Notes under the pieces: model-generated
What the model was told of the DNA's origin: nothing
Seen by the model: only the letters and a program-made list of their open reading frames with translations
Database searches by the model: none
In this document: one piece after another, positions 27,693 through 36,984 of the stretch
Layout of the letters: the number at the start of each line of letters is the position of its first letter
Numbering within the stretch: the stretch's first letter is position 1
Program-made: the position numbers and the translations under genes
NCBI GenBank assembly: GCA_020059485.1
Contig: JAGVCA010000015.1
Coordinates: 1 to 57,007 of the forward strand
From: Anaerolineales bacterium
GTDB taxonomy: Bacteria; Chloroflexota; Anaerolineae; Anaerolineales; UBA11579
Direction: 5' to 3'
Length of the DNA: 57,007 bases

Positions 27693-28603
27693 TGCGGATC
27701 CTGATCACCGGCTCCAGCGGGCTGCTGGGGCTGAACCTGGCGTTGGAACTCGGCGCCGCTCACCAGATCATCGGGGCCGACCGCAATCCGCTGCAGTCGC
27801 CGCCTTTCGAGGTGGCGGTGGCCGATCTGCTGGCCGCGGATGCGATCCCGGCCCTGCTGGATGAGACCGAACCACATGCGGTGATCCATTGCGCGGCAAT
27901 GGCGAATGTGGATGCTTGCGAATCTGATCCGGAAATGGCGGCCTGCCTGAATGCCGCTCTGCCAGGCGAGATCGCTGTTCAATGTGCCCGGCGCGGGATC
28001 GGTTTGGTGCACATCTCCACGGATGGCGTCTTCGACGGCGAGACCGGCGGCTATACTGAGGAAGACCAGCCGAACCCGCTAAACGTGTATGCCCGGACCA
28101 AGCTGGACGGGGAACGGGCGGTGCTGGAGGCCATGCCGCAGGCGGTGGTGGCCCGGATCAATATCTTTGGTTGGAGTGCGTCCGGCAGCCGCAGCCTGGC
28201 GGAATTCTTCTATTATGGCCTGCGAGACAGCGAGCCGCGGAAGGGCTTTATGGATGTGTATTTCTGCCCGGTACTGGTCAACCATCTGGCCGGCGTGTTT
28301 GAGGATATGCTGCAGCGGCGGCTGAGCGGGCTGTATCACCTGGTCAGCCCGGCCTGCCTGACCAAGTACGAGTTCGGGGTCCAGATCGCCGAGCGATTTG
28401 GCTTTGATCCGACCGCTATCGAACCGGTTAGTGTGGCTGATTTCGGCCTCCAGGCCGCCCGGTCTCCCCGCCTGATGCTGGATACCGGCAAGCTGCAGCG
28501 CGACCTCGGCAGAACCCTGCCGGATGTGTACGCTGGCCTCGATCGGTTCCATGAGTTGTTCACCCAATCCTATCCACAGCGGCTCAGCGGGATGCTGGCC
28601 TGA
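27692..28603 (+). CDS. RmlD-like NDP-4-keto-sugar reductase (SDR)
   Basis: Extended SDR of 303 residues similar to dTDP-4-dehydrorhamnose reductase: ILITGSSGLLGLNLA cofactor motif, D-rich strand VAVADLL, HCAAMANVDACE, HISTDGVFDG, catalytic YARTK. Because it follows PseB with a one-base overlap (TGATG), it may reduce the 4-keto sugar that PseB makes, as in routes to N-acetyl-6-deoxyhexosamines such as FucNAc or QuiNAc-type sugars. That pairing is an inference from order; dTDP-rhamnose is less likely because no RmlA, B or C gene is present here. Confidence 0.83.
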   Translation: MRILITGSSGLLGLNLALELGAAHQIIGADRNPLQSPPFEVAVADLLAADAIPALLDETEPHAVIHCAAMANVDACESDPEMAACLNAALPGEIAVQCARRGIGLVHISTDGVFDGETGGYTEEDQPNPLNVYARTKLDGERAVLEAMPQAVVARINIFGWSASGSRSLAEFFYYGLRDSEPRKGFMDVYFCPVLVNHLAGVFEDMLQRRLSGLYHLVSPACLTKYEFGVQIAERFGFDPTAIEPVSVADFGLQAARSPRLMLDTGKLQRDLGRTLPDVYAGLDRFHELFTQSYPQRLSGMLA

Positions 28604-28621
28604 AATCCCAGGAGAGTGACT

Positions 28622-29689
28622 ATGGAGATCAAGATCCTCGACAAGACCATCGGCCTCGACCACCCGACTTATTTCATCGCCGACATAGCCGCCAACCACG
28701 ACGGCGATCTGGAACGGGCCAAAGTGCTCATCCGGCTGGCGAAAGAGGTCGGGGCGGACGCTGCCAAGTTCCAGAATTTCCGCGCCCCGAAGATCGTCTC
28801 AGATTACGGTTTTAAGGCCATGGGCGGGCAGGTCTCGCACCAGGCCGCCTGGAAGAAATCGGTCTTTGAGGTCTATGCCGATGCCTCGATCCCCTTCGAG
28901 TGGACCCCAATCCTAAAGGAGGAGTGCGACAAGGTTGGCATCCATTACTTTTCTTCGCCCTACGACTCTGACGCCATCGACATGCTTGATCCGTACGTCC
29001 CGGCGTATAAAGCCGGTTCCGGGCTGATCTCATGGCCAGAAGCGATCGTGCGGATGGCGGAGAAGGGCAAACCGATGCTGATCGCCACCGGCGCCAGCCA
29101 CTTGAGCGAGGTGGTCCACGCGATGGAAATGCTGCTGGCCGTCACCGACCAGGTCGTGCTGATGCAGTGCAACACCAACTACACCGCCAGCGAGAACAAT
29201 TACGACAACTTGCACCTGAATGTGCTCAAGACCTTCGCCGCCATGTGGCCGGAGGTCGTTTTGGGGCTGTCCGACCACACCCACAGCCCGGCCCCGGTGG
29301 TCGGCGCGGTGGCGATGGGGGCGCGCGTTATCGAGCGCCACTTTACGGACAGCAACGAGCGTGAAGGCCCGGACCATAAGTTTGCCCTCAACCCGGAAAC
29401 CTGGGCTGAGATGGTCGCCCAGGTGCGGCTGCTGGAGCGCTCGCTCGGTTCGCCGGTCAAGCGGGTGGCGGACAATGAGCAGGATACCTACATCGTGCAG
29501 CGGCGCTGCTTGCGGGCGGCGCGCGAGATTAAAGCAGGCGAGGTTTTCACTGCCGAGATGGTCGAACCACTGCGCCCGGCCACGCCCGGTGCCCTGATGA
29601 CCTGGGATCTGCCGCTCCTGATCGGGATGAAGGCTCGCCGTGACCTGCCCTTTGGCAAAGATCTGCGCTGGACCGACCTGGAGGAATAG
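28622..29689 (+). CDS. NeuB-family nonulosonate synthase with SAF domain
   Basis: Condenses phosphoenolpyruvate with a hexosamine to make a nine-carbon sialic-acid-like sugar. The 355-residue protein has the TIM-barrel NeuB core (YFIADIAANHDGDL, FQNFRAPK, FSSPYD, LGLSDHTHS, VIERHFTDSNEREGPDH) and, from about residue 290, the C-terminal antifreeze-like SAF domain (VQRRCLRAAREIKAGEVF..EMVEPLRP). The motifs resemble the group that includes PseI, LegI and NeuB but do not fix the substrate. GGAG is 7 bases before the ATG. A shorter paralogue without SAF is encoded at 42971. Confidence 0.9.
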   Translation: MEIKILDKTIGLDHPTYFIADIAANHDGDLERAKVLIRLAKEVGADAAKFQNFRAPKIVSDYGFKAMGGQVSHQAAWKKSVFEVYADASIPFEWTPILKEECDKVGIHYFSSPYDSDAIDMLDPYVPAYKAGSGLISWPEAIVRMAEKGKPMLIATGASHLSEVVHAMEMLLAVTDQVVLMQCNTNYTASENNYDNLHLNVLKTFAAMWPEVVLGLSDHTHSPAPVVGAVAMGARVIERHFTDSNEREGPDHKFALNPETWAEMVAQVRLLERSLGSPVKRVADNEQDTYIVQRRCLRAAREIKAGEVFTAEMVEPLRPATPGALMTWDLPLLIGMKARRDLPFGKDLRWTDLEE

Positions 29690-29713
29690 CCTGTAACTGA
29701 CCGGCTGCTGACC

Positions 29714-30832
29714 ATGAAAGTGCTGTACTTCTCCCGCGACTATACCCCGCACGACCACCGCTTCCTGTTCTCGCTGGCCGCGGCTGTTGGGGTACAAGTC
29801 TATTTCCTGCGGCTTGAGAAGCGCGGCCATGTCCAGGAAGACCGGCTGCTGCCGCCGCAGGTCAGGCTGGTCTCATGGGAGGGTGGGCAGGAGGCCTATG
29901 ACCACCACAACCACCGGACGCTGCTGGCTGGCTTGAAAAAGGTCATCCGGCAGGTCAAACCCGATATCATCCACGCCGGACCGGTGCAGACTGCCGCCTG
30001 GCTGGCTGCCCAGACCCGTTTCCACCCCCTCGTCACCATGTCATGGGGGTCTGATCTGCTGCGGGATGCCGACAGCAGCGGCCAAATGCGCCGTCTGACC
30101 CAGTTCACACTGGACCAGACGGATGTGCTGGTTGGGGACTGCCAGGCGGTGGCCGACAAAGCCGCCTCGTTCGGCTTCCCGGCCGAACGGGTTGTCACCT
30201 TTCCCTGGGGGGTGGATCTGGATACCTTTTCCCCCGGCGAAGCGCACGGCGGTCTGCGTGAGCGGGCTGGCTGGCAGGAGGATTTCGTCCTGCTGCACCT
30301 GCGCTCGTGGGAGCCGGTGTACGGCGTGGAAGTCTTCGCCCGCGCGTTTGCCCGCGCTGCCCGGCAGCGGTCAGACTTGCGGCTGTACCTGCTCGGCAAG
30401 GGCTCGCTGGCCCCGGAGATCCGGCGCATTTTGATGCCGATGCTGGACCAGGTCCGCTTTGAGGGCCAGGTATCGCAAGACAAACTACCGGCCTATTACC
30501 AGGCGGCTGACCTGTACATCTCCGCATCGCACAGCGATGGGTCGTCGGTCTCGCTGATGGAAGCGCTGGCTTCCGGTCTGCCGGCGCTGGTCTCAGATAT
30601 CCCAGGCAACAGCGAGTGGATCGCGGGCAGCGGGGCCGGTTGGTTGTTCCCCGATGGAGATGCGGACGCGCTGGCGGATGCGATCCTGCGGGCAGCGGAA
30701 GACCGGGAGGCACTGCGCCAGGCTGGCGTTCAGGCCCGCGCCCTGGCGGAAGAGAGGGCTGATTGGGATCAGAATTTTGCGCGTCTGCTGGACGCGTATC
30801 ACCTGGCGATCGAATTGGAGAAACGCGCATGA
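29714..30832 (+). CDS. GT4 glycosyltransferase
   Basis: Retaining GT-B enzyme of 372 residues using an NDP-sugar donor. FPWGVDLDTFSPGE links the two Rossmann domains and the donor site is in SDGSSVSLMEALASGLPALV, the family's E-x7-E region (second acidic position changed to a polar residue by register, as in many GT4 proteins), followed by SDIPGNSEWI. The N-terminus MKVLYFSRDYTPHDHRFL is typical of acceptor domains in this clan. It is coupled by ATGA to the SpsF-like cytidylyltransferase gene. Confidence 0.9.
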   Translation: MKVLYFSRDYTPHDHRFLFSLAAAVGVQVYFLRLEKRGHVQEDRLLPPQVRLVSWEGGQEAYDHHNHRTLLAGLKKVIRQVKPDIIHAGPVQTAAWLAAQTRFHPLVTMSWGSDLLRDADSSGQMRRLTQFTLDQTDVLVGDCQAVADKAASFGFPAERVVTFPWGVDLDTFSPGEAHGGLRERAGWQEDFVLLHLRSWEPVYGVEVFARAFARAARQRSDLRLYLLGKGSLAPEIRRILMPMLDQVRFEGQVSQDKLPAYYQAADLYISASHSDGSSVSLMEALASGLPALVSDIPGNSEWIAGSGAGWLFPDGDADALADAILRAAEDREALRQAGVQARALAEERADWDQNFARLLDAYHLAIELEKRA

Positions 30833-31614
30833 CCGGGCCGAAAGTCGTTGCCATCATTCAAGCCCGCATGGCCGCCAGCCGGCTGCCCGGCAAGGTGCTG
30901 AAAGAACTCGGCCACCTGCCGGTGCTCGGCTGGATGGTTGTCCGGGCGCGCCGGGCGGCTCTGATCGACGAGGTCGTCGTGGCCACCACCACCGATCCCA
31001 GTGATGACCCGGTGGCGGCTTACTGCCGGGAAAATGGTATTACGTTCAGCCGCGGCAGCATGAACGACGTGCTGGACCGTTATTATCAGGCGGCCAAAGC
31101 CCATCGGGCGGAGGTGATCGTCCGGCTGACCGCCGATTGCCCATTCATTGATCCGGACATGATGGACGACAACCTCACAGAATTCCTCTCGGCCGAGCCG
31201 CGGCTGGACTTTGCCGCAAACCGGATGCCGCCGCCCTTCACGCGCACCATCCCGATCGGGCTGGATGCCGAGTACTGCTGGTTTGACGGACTGGAAACGG
31301 TCTGGCGGGAGGCAGCCGAAAAGCACCACCGCGAGCACGTCATGCCCTATTTCTATGAGCACCCGGAGCGCTTCAATCTCCGGCATTTTACCCACGACCC
31401 GGATTACGGCCACCTGCGCTGGACGGTCGATACCCCCGAGGACCTGGCATTGCTGCGCAGCATTGTTGCGCACTTCCCCAGGCGGGATGATTTTTCCTGG
31501 CAGGAGGTGCTGGCAATCGTCCAGCAGTACCCGGAACTGGCCCAGATCAATGCCGATATCCGCCATAAGAACTACCGCGAGGTGGATGACCGTGAGGCCG
31601 GTGACCGCCAATGA
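30829..31614 (+). CDS. spsF: SpsF-like cytidylyltransferase
   Basis: Nucleotidyltransferase of 261 residues similar to SpsF and PseF-type enzymes that activate a nonulosonate with CTP to a CMP-sugar, or an NDP-sugar in related groups. Motifs: VVAIIQARMAASRLPGKVL (nucleotide-binding signature with RLPGK), VVATTTDPSDDP, RLTADCPFIDP with the metal-binding aspartates, and LRWTVDTPEDL. The ATG overlaps the GT4 stop (ATGA) and the product is encoded two genes after a NeuB-family synthase, so CMP activation of that product is a good inference. The longer frame from 30763 is not supported. Confidence 0.86.
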   Translation: MTGPKVVAIIQARMAASRLPGKVLKELGHLPVLGWMVVRARRAALIDEVVVATTTDPSDDPVAAYCRENGITFSRGSMNDVLDRYYQAAKAHRAEVIVRLTADCPFIDPDMMDDNLTEFLSAEPRLDFAANRMPPPFTRTIPIGLDAEYCWFDGLETVWREAAEKHHREHVMPYFYEHPERFNLRHFTHDPDYGHLRWTVDTPEDLALLRSIVAHFPRRDDFSWQEVLAIVQQYPELAQINADIRHKNYREVDDREAGDRQ

Positions 31615-32507
31615 CCTTTCTGACGATCTTCACTGCCCCCAAACCGTTCACCGATCCGCACATCGCCACGATCCAGCGCAACGCGCTTGCGTCCTGGCGG
31701 GCGCTCGGGCCGGATGTGCGGGTGGTGCTGCACGGCAATGATCCCGGCATCGCCGAGGCCGCGGCAGAATTTGGCCTGGCGCATGAACCAGATGTGGCCT
31801 GCAACGAGAACGGCATCCCGATCATCGGGGATATGTTCCGCCGCACCCGCCAACTGACCGACGCGCCTGTTCTGGCGATCGTGAATGCCGATATCATTGT
31901 TCTGCCCGACTTTCTGGAGACCGCCCGGCTTGCGCATGAACGCTATAGCCCGTTCCTGTTGGTTGGCCGGCGCTGGAATCTGGACATCACCAATCCGCTC
32001 AACTTTGATCCCGGGTGGGAGGCGGTGTTTCGTGCCAGGATCGCCCGGGATGGTGTCCTCGAGGATTTCACGGCCAGCGATTATTTTGTGTTCTCGCGGG
32101 ACACGGTGACAGATATCCCCGATTTCACCATTGGCCGGGCCGGCTGGGACAATTGGATGATATTCAACGCTCTGCACCAGCCCTGGCAGGTACTGGATAC
32201 CACCGCGTCGATCACGGTTGTGCATCAGAACCATGACTATGCCCACCTCCCCGGCGGACAACCGCACTACCGCCACCCGGACAGCGCCCGCAACGTAGAT
32301 CTGGGCGGCGGCGACCGTCAGATGTATGACCAGACTGATATCCGCCGGGAGTTGGTGGCGGGCGATGTACGGCGCAAGCCGATCACCTGGTATTACCTCG
32401 TGCGGCGGTTTGAGCGCTGGATCCAGCCGCGAGGGAAACCGAAAGGTGTGCGCGGCACACTTTTCTGGCGGATCCGCCGCTACCGGAAGGGGCTGACCCG
32501 TGGCTAG
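31611..32507 (+). CDS. Glycosyltransferase-like protein, GT-A type
   Basis: Protein of 298 residues resembling glycan-locus transferases that are not well classified. The N-terminal 200 residues have GT-A features: ASWRALGPDVRVVLHGND, then VLAIVNADIIVLPDF with NAD as the metal site, and FTIGRAGWDNWMIFNAL near the substrate site. After about residue 215 the sequence is basic and likely peripheral to the membrane (ITWYYLVRRFERW, RIRRYRKG). It overlaps the previous gene by 4 bases and the next by 8. Confidence 0.65.
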   Translation: MTFLTIFTAPKPFTDPHIATIQRNALASWRALGPDVRVVLHGNDPGIAEAAAEFGLAHEPDVACNENGIPIIGDMFRRTRQLTDAPVLAIVNADIIVLPDFLETARLAHERYSPFLLVGRRWNLDITNPLNFDPGWEAVFRARIARDGVLEDFTASDYFVFSRDTVTDIPDFTIGRAGWDNWMIFNALHQPWQVLDTTASITVVHQNHDYAHLPGGQPHYRHPDSARNVDLGGGDRQMYDQTDIRRELVAGDVRRKPITWYYLVRRFERWIQPRGKPKGVRGTLFWRIRRYRKGLTRG

Positions 32508-33495
32508 GTTTGGCGTCAGCCCAACGAGGGACAAACCCTCAGACTACCGGCCGGCGCGCGTCTCGGTGTGTGTACTCACTTTCATTCCGGAGATGGAAGG
32601 TTATTACCGCCACCGGCTGGATGTCGTCAGGTTGTGTCTGGAGAGCATCCTGCAGAACACGGATGGCGAGTATGATCTGGTGGTATTCGACAACGGCAGC
32701 TGCCCGGAGGCGGCAGCATACCTGGAAGGTCTGAAGACGGCCGGTCAGATCGACCTGCTGCTTCTATCATCCCGGAATATCGGGCAGATCGGAGCGCTGC
32801 AGGCGTTGTTCAGCGCCGCGCCGGGCGAACTGATCGCCTACTCGGATGATGATATCCTGTTCTATCCGGGCTGGCTGCCGGCGCTACTGGAGATCTATAA
32901 TACCTACCCGCAGGTCGGGATGGTCAGCGGGGTGCCGGTGCGCAATGCCCTGGAGACGGACTCGACCGCCAATCGGAAGTTCCTGACTGACTCGCCTGAT
33001 GGATTACTGGCACGCGAGGAACGCTGGATCCCGGAGGATTGGGAGCGTGACTGGGCCGTCAGCACCGGGCGCGACCCGGAGAAATGGATGGCGAAAACTT
33101 CCAAAATGCTGGATCCTTTGCTTGAGTATCGACAGGTGCGTGCTTTTCCGGCGGCCAGCCATTTCCAGTATTTCGGCCCGCGGCAGGCCTTGCTGAACGC
33201 CTTGCCAGCCAACTGGCTGGGGAGCATGATGGCACCAATGGCGGATCTGGAGGCCGGCGTTGACCGGCAGGGACTGCTGCGGCTTTCGACCACCCGCAGG
33301 TATGTCCGGCATATTGGCAATGTGGTTACCCCGGCGATGGCAGAAGAAGTGCAGGAGATGGGGATCGAGGTCACTGGCAAGGTGGTATCGAAACGGCCCC
33401 GCCGCCACTGGATCCTGGAGATCCCGCGGATGCGTCCATTGCTGGAAAAATTGTACGGGAAACTTTATGATATTTTGCATCATGTTAAGTATTAG
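32500..33495 (+). CDS. GT2-like glycosyltransferase, tandem copy A
   Basis: GT-A glycosyltransferase of 331 residues starting on GTG. Motifs: VSVCVLTFIPEMEGYY, VVFDNGSCPE in place of the common VDDGS, and AYSDDDILFYPGW with the metal-binding DDD. The C-terminal half contains ASHFQYFG and LRLSTTRRYVRHIGNV. The same landmarks recur in order in the following gene, so the two are tandem paralogues. Substrates are unknown. The start overlaps the previous stop by 8 bases. Confidence 0.83.
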   Translation: MARFGVSPTRDKPSDYRPARVSVCVLTFIPEMEGYYRHRLDVVRLCLESILQNTDGEYDLVVFDNGSCPEAAAYLEGLKTAGQIDLLLLSSRNIGQIGALQALFSAAPGELIAYSDDDILFYPGWLPALLEIYNTYPQVGMVSGVPVRNALETDSTANRKFLTDSPDGLLAREERWIPEDWERDWAVSTGRDPEKWMAKTSKMLDPLLEYRQVRAFPAASHFQYFGPRQALLNALPANWLGSMMAPMADLEAGVDRQGLLRLSTTRRYVRHIGNVVTPAMAEEVQEMGIEVTGKVVSKRPRRHWILEIPRMRPLLEKLYGKLYDILHHVKY

Positions 33496-33525
33496 ACCTA
33501 TTGGATACTGCTGGAAGGATTGGCG

Positions 33526-34494
33526 ATGCGCGTAGGACAGAACCCGGCCAAATCGATCAATCAGGTCCCGCAGCCAGCCGAAGTGACGGTGGCGGTGGTG
33601 GTGTATATCCCGTTCATCGGTGGGTACTATGCCGAGAGTCTGGATATCCTGAAGATCTGTCTCGGCAGCATCATCAGCAACACCGACCGGCCGTTCGATC
33701 TGATGGTCTTTGACAATGCTTCCTGCCCGGAAGTGCGGGACTACCTGCTTGATTTGCACCGCGACGGGCGCATCCAGTCCCTGACGCTCTCCGACCGCAA
33801 CCTGGGTAAGGTAGCAGCCTGGAACCATCTGTTCGCCGCCGCGCCCGGCCGGTATATCGCCTATGCCGATGCCGATGTTTATCATTACCCGGGCTGGTTG
33901 TCGCCATTGGTCGAAGCGCTGGAGTTGTTCCCCAATGCCGGGATGGTGACCGGGATGCCGTTGCTGGCGAAGGAAGAAATGTCCTCGGCGACCGTGCAGT
34001 GGGCTAGTGAAACTCAGGGAGCCAGCTTGGAGCGCGGACAATTGCTTTCGTGGGATGATTTCTGGCGGCATGGCGGCACGCTCGGCCGCCCGGAGGATGA
34101 GGTCCGCCAGTTTTACCAGGACAACCCGATCGTGCGGATCGATTACCAGGGACGGCAGTATTATGCCGGGGCTTCCCATTTCCAGTTTGCCGCTCATAAG
34201 CACATCCTACAGCAATTCTTCCCACTCTCCGCTGACCGACCGATGGGCCAGGTGCGGCAGCTGGATGAAGCGCTCAACCAGACCGGTTATCTGCGGCTCT
34301 CGACCCTGGCATATCACATCCAGCACATTGGCAATGTGCTCCCGGACGACCGCTCCAAGGCCGGTATTCAGGCCTTTTTGCAGGCCTCCCCAGTGCAGCC
34401 GGCGGGCGGGCGTTCGTTTTGGGACCTGAAACCTTTGCAGAAGATGCTGCGCTGGGTGTACAGCAAAAGTTTTGAGATCTTATACCGGAAGTAA
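33526..34494 (+). CDS. GT2-like glycosyltransferase, tandem copy B
   Basis: Paralogue of the preceding gene, 322 residues: VTVAVVVYIPFIGGYY, LMVFDNASCPE, AYADADVYHYPGW, ASHFQFAA and LRLSTLAYHIQHIGNV line up in the same order. Here the metal site is DAD rather than DDD. The region between (residues about 155-200) differs most between copies, as expected if donor or acceptor choice diverged after duplication. ATG 33526 has AAGGA 6 bases upstream, better than TTG 33520. Confidence 0.83.
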   Translation: MRVGQNPAKSINQVPQPAEVTVAVVVYIPFIGGYYAESLDILKICLGSIISNTDRPFDLMVFDNASCPEVRDYLLDLHRDGRIQSLTLSDRNLGKVAAWNHLFAAAPGRYIAYADADVYHYPGWLSPLVEALELFPNAGMVTGMPLLAKEEMSSATVQWASETQGASLERGQLLSWDDFWRHGGTLGRPEDEVRQFYQDNPIVRIDYQGRQYYAGASHFQFAAHKHILQQFFPLSADRPMGQVRQLDEALNQTGYLRLSTLAYHIQHIGNVLPDDRSKAGIQAFLQASPVQPAGGRSFWDLKPLQKMLRWVYSKSFEILYRK

Positions 34495-34504
34495 AGGACC
34501 GAAA

Positions 34505-35944
34505 ATGGACAAACGGATCTTTATCAGCGCAGACCATGGATTGGCGATCGTCTATTTTTTACAGAGTGAAGTAGTGCCTGCGCTGCTGGCTTCTGGTGTG
34601 GAGGTGGTGGTGTTGACCGATGACGATCTGATCGGGAAGATCGAGGATCGTTTCGGGCAGCCCGGTCTGATGATCGAAGGGCTGCGGGTCAAACAGGCCC
34701 GCCGTTATTTGAATTCACACCAGGGTGTGCTGCAGTTCTGGATCGACTACCTACGCCGCACCGGGCTGTCCCGGCGGGTTAACCGCGGTGCGGTCGACAG
34801 TTATGTCGACCAGGTCGGAACCGAAGCCGAGCCGCCGCGCAGTTACCTGTTCTGGCTGACCCATCTGCCGGTGTTTCTGCTGCAGCGCTCGCGCATCCTG
34901 CGCCGGCTGCTGGTGGGCTTCCAGCGCCGCTATGACCCGAACCTGTATGCCGATCTGTTCGAAAAGTATCAACCTGACCTGGTGATCGCCAGCACTCCCG
35001 GCTGGCGGTTGGATCGCTATTTGCTGCGAGAAGCGGCCCGGCGCGGTGTGCCGACCGCCAGCGTGATCGTCGGGTGGGACAACCCGAGCAGCTATGCCCT
35101 CCCCGGTGCGGAGATGGACTGGGTCACCTGCTGGTCGGAGATCCAGAAGGAGGAATTGGTGCTCGGTTCGGATTGGGACCCGCAGCAGGTCTTCATCGGG
35201 GGGATCCCCTCGTACGATGGGTACATCCACAACCGCTGGCGGATCCCGCGTGACAACTACTTCCACCAGCACGGGCTGGACTCCAGCCGCAAACTGATCG
35301 CCTATGCCAATAGTTTCACCACGCTCTCGCCCAATATTCAGAACATGGAAGCACTTGTCCGGCTGGTGAGCGAGGACCGCCTGAGCGCGCCGAGCCAGTT
35401 ACTGATCCGGCTGCACCCCAATCACTTCATGGATGTAGAGCGATTTATTGAAGAACGCAACCAGATCTACCGGCTGGCGGCGGAAAACCCGCATGTCCAT
35501 GTGGTCGAGCCAGTTGCCCTGGGCGGATCGCTCGGACACTACTCCGGCGAGGATATGGACGAAAAGGCTTCGATGATGGCGCATGCGGATGTCTTTGTGA
35601 CGGTGTATTCGACCATGGCGGTTGAGGCCTCGGTGATCGGCAAGCCGGTGGTAGCCCTGTGCATCGATTCGCCGGTCGGCTGGCCAGGGAAGTATTACCT
35701 GCCGCTCTCGCAGATCGCCCACTGGCCGACCCACGACCGTTTCCGCCGTTCGCAGTCCGGCCGGGTGGCGCTGACCGAAGAACAACTGCATCAGCACCTC
35801 AATCATTATCTGGACAATCCACAGGCAGAACTGGAGGCCAGGCGCAAGTTCGTGCAGGACGAGATCACCTATACCGATGGCAGCGCCGGACGGCGAACTG
35901 CCGAGAATATCCTGACTATGCTGGAAAAGGGAAAGTATCGCTAA
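34505..35944 (+). CDS. CDP-glycerol glycerophosphotransferase-like / GT-B transferase
   Basis: Protein of 479 residues with the fold signature of capsule and teichoic-acid-type transferases: VIVGWDNPSSYALPGAEMD in the middle, LLIRLHPNHF, and FVTVYSTMAVEASVIGKPVVAL, the donor-binding S/T-xxx-E-x-x-x-x-GKPVV stretch shared with CDP-glycerol glycerophosphotransferases and GT-B capsule enzymes. The N-terminal third (VYFLQSEVVPALL) fits an acceptor domain. ATG 34505 has AAGGA 6 bases upstream, so the 11 extra residues from 34472 are dropped. The substrate is unknown. Confidence 0.75.
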   Translation: MDKRIFISADHGLAIVYFLQSEVVPALLASGVEVVVLTDDDLIGKIEDRFGQPGLMIEGLRVKQARRYLNSHQGVLQFWIDYLRRTGLSRRVNRGAVDSYVDQVGTEAEPPRSYLFWLTHLPVFLLQRSRILRRLLVGFQRRYDPNLYADLFEKYQPDLVIASTPGWRLDRYLLREAARRGVPTASVIVGWDNPSSYALPGAEMDWVTCWSEIQKEELVLGSDWDPQQVFIGGIPSYDGYIHNRWRIPRDNYFHQHGLDSSRKLIAYANSFTTLSPNIQNMEALVRLVSEDRLSAPSQLLIRLHPNHFMDVERFIEERNQIYRLAAENPHVHVVEPVALGGSLGHYSGEDMDEKASMMAHADVFVTVYSTMAVEASVIGKPVVALCIDSPVGWPGKYYLPLSQIAHWPTHDRFRRSQSGRVALTEEQLHQHLNHYLDNPQAELEARRKFVQDEITYTDGSAGRRTAENILTMLEKGKYR

Positions 35945-35946
35945 TT

Positions 35947-36981
35947 ATGTTCGATCGCATCAAGGACCGCATGGGACTGATCCTGCAGGTTGCCCGTCAT
36001 GGGCGGCTGGAGAACACCTCGGACCGCACCATCCCGCCGATCAATGCGGAGGATGTCGCCGAGATCAAGACCTTCTTCCCGATGGAGAAATTCTTCATCT
36101 TTGGGTTTGCCCGCTCAGGGACGACTTTACTGGCGCGTCTGGTGCGGCTGCATCCGGAGGTGCATTGCAATTATCAGGCGCACTTTTTCAGCCGCCCGCC
36201 GCTGCTGAGCGGGATGGCGGCCGAAAAGCGCTTTGAAGACTGGCTGACCCGCCCGAGCAACCGCTGGAACCGCGGCAGAGACCTGTCCGCGCCGGCGCTG
36301 CGGGCGATGGCCGATTACATCCTCGAGAGGGATGCCCGGCGGGAAGGCAAAACCATCGTGGGCGATAAAAGTCCGAATGTGCTGCTGCAGGGACAGGCAG
36401 TGGTTGAGATGCACACCTTCTATCCGGAAGCCCGGCTGGTGTATATTGTCCGGGATGGGCGGGATGTGATGGTCTCGAACCGGATCCAGAATTTTATCAA
36501 CGCCGTCCACCACCTGTATGCTGCCGATCTGGCGATCCGGGATGCGTTTATCGCCGACCCGGAACCATTCCTGAGCGGTGAACGCTCGCTGTTCACCGAG
36601 AGTGAACTGCGCCGGATGGCGGCTTCTTGGGCTCAAAACCTGGCCGAGACCGACCAGCAGGCTCGCTGGCTGTATCCTGACCGCTATCATGTCCTCAAAT
36701 ACGAGAACCTGATCCGCCAGCCGTATGATACGATCGCCAATTTGTGGCACTTCCTGGGGGTGGATCCCACCGGGCTGGAGGAGATCGTGGCTGGCGAGAT
36801 GGCGTACAACCCGGATGCCGATTACCAGAAACAGGTGGCCGCCGAACTGGTCAGCCCGCTGGAGAAAGGCAAGCGCGGCTCCTGGCGGGAACTGTTCACC
36901 GAGCAGGACAAGCGCATCTTCAAGCAGATCGCCGGGCAGACTTTGATCGACTGGGATTATGAGCAGGATATGGAGTGGTAG
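35947..36981 (+). CDS. PAPS-dependent sulfotransferase
   Basis: Transfers sulfate from PAPS to a hydroxyl or amine of an acceptor, here probably a glycan. The 344-residue protein has the 5'-phosphosulfate loop FGFARSGTT at 52-60 and the 3'-phosphate site VRDGRDVMVSN at 168-178. The remaining C-terminal part (YHVLKYENLI, LWHFLG) fits the Sulfotransfer_1/3 family. It starts 2 bases after the previous stop. PAPS can be made by the Sat-CysC fusion encoded at 39110, about 2 kb downstream. Confidence 0.92.
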   Translation: MFDRIKDRMGLILQVARHGRLENTSDRTIPPINAEDVAEIKTFFPMEKFFIFGFARSGTTLLARLVRLHPEVHCNYQAHFFSRPPLLSGMAAEKRFEDWLTRPSNRWNRGRDLSAPALRAMADYILERDARREGKTIVGDKSPNVLLQGQAVVEMHTFYPEARLVYIVRDGRDVMVSNRIQNFINAVHHLYAADLAIRDAFIADPEPFLSGERSLFTESELRRMAASWAQNLAETDQQARWLYPDRYHVLKYENLIRQPYDTIANLWHFLGVDPTGLEEIVAGEMAYNPDADYQKQVAAELVSPLEKGKRGSWRELFTEQDKRIFKQIAGQTLIDWDYEQDMEW

Positions 36982-36984
36982 GCG

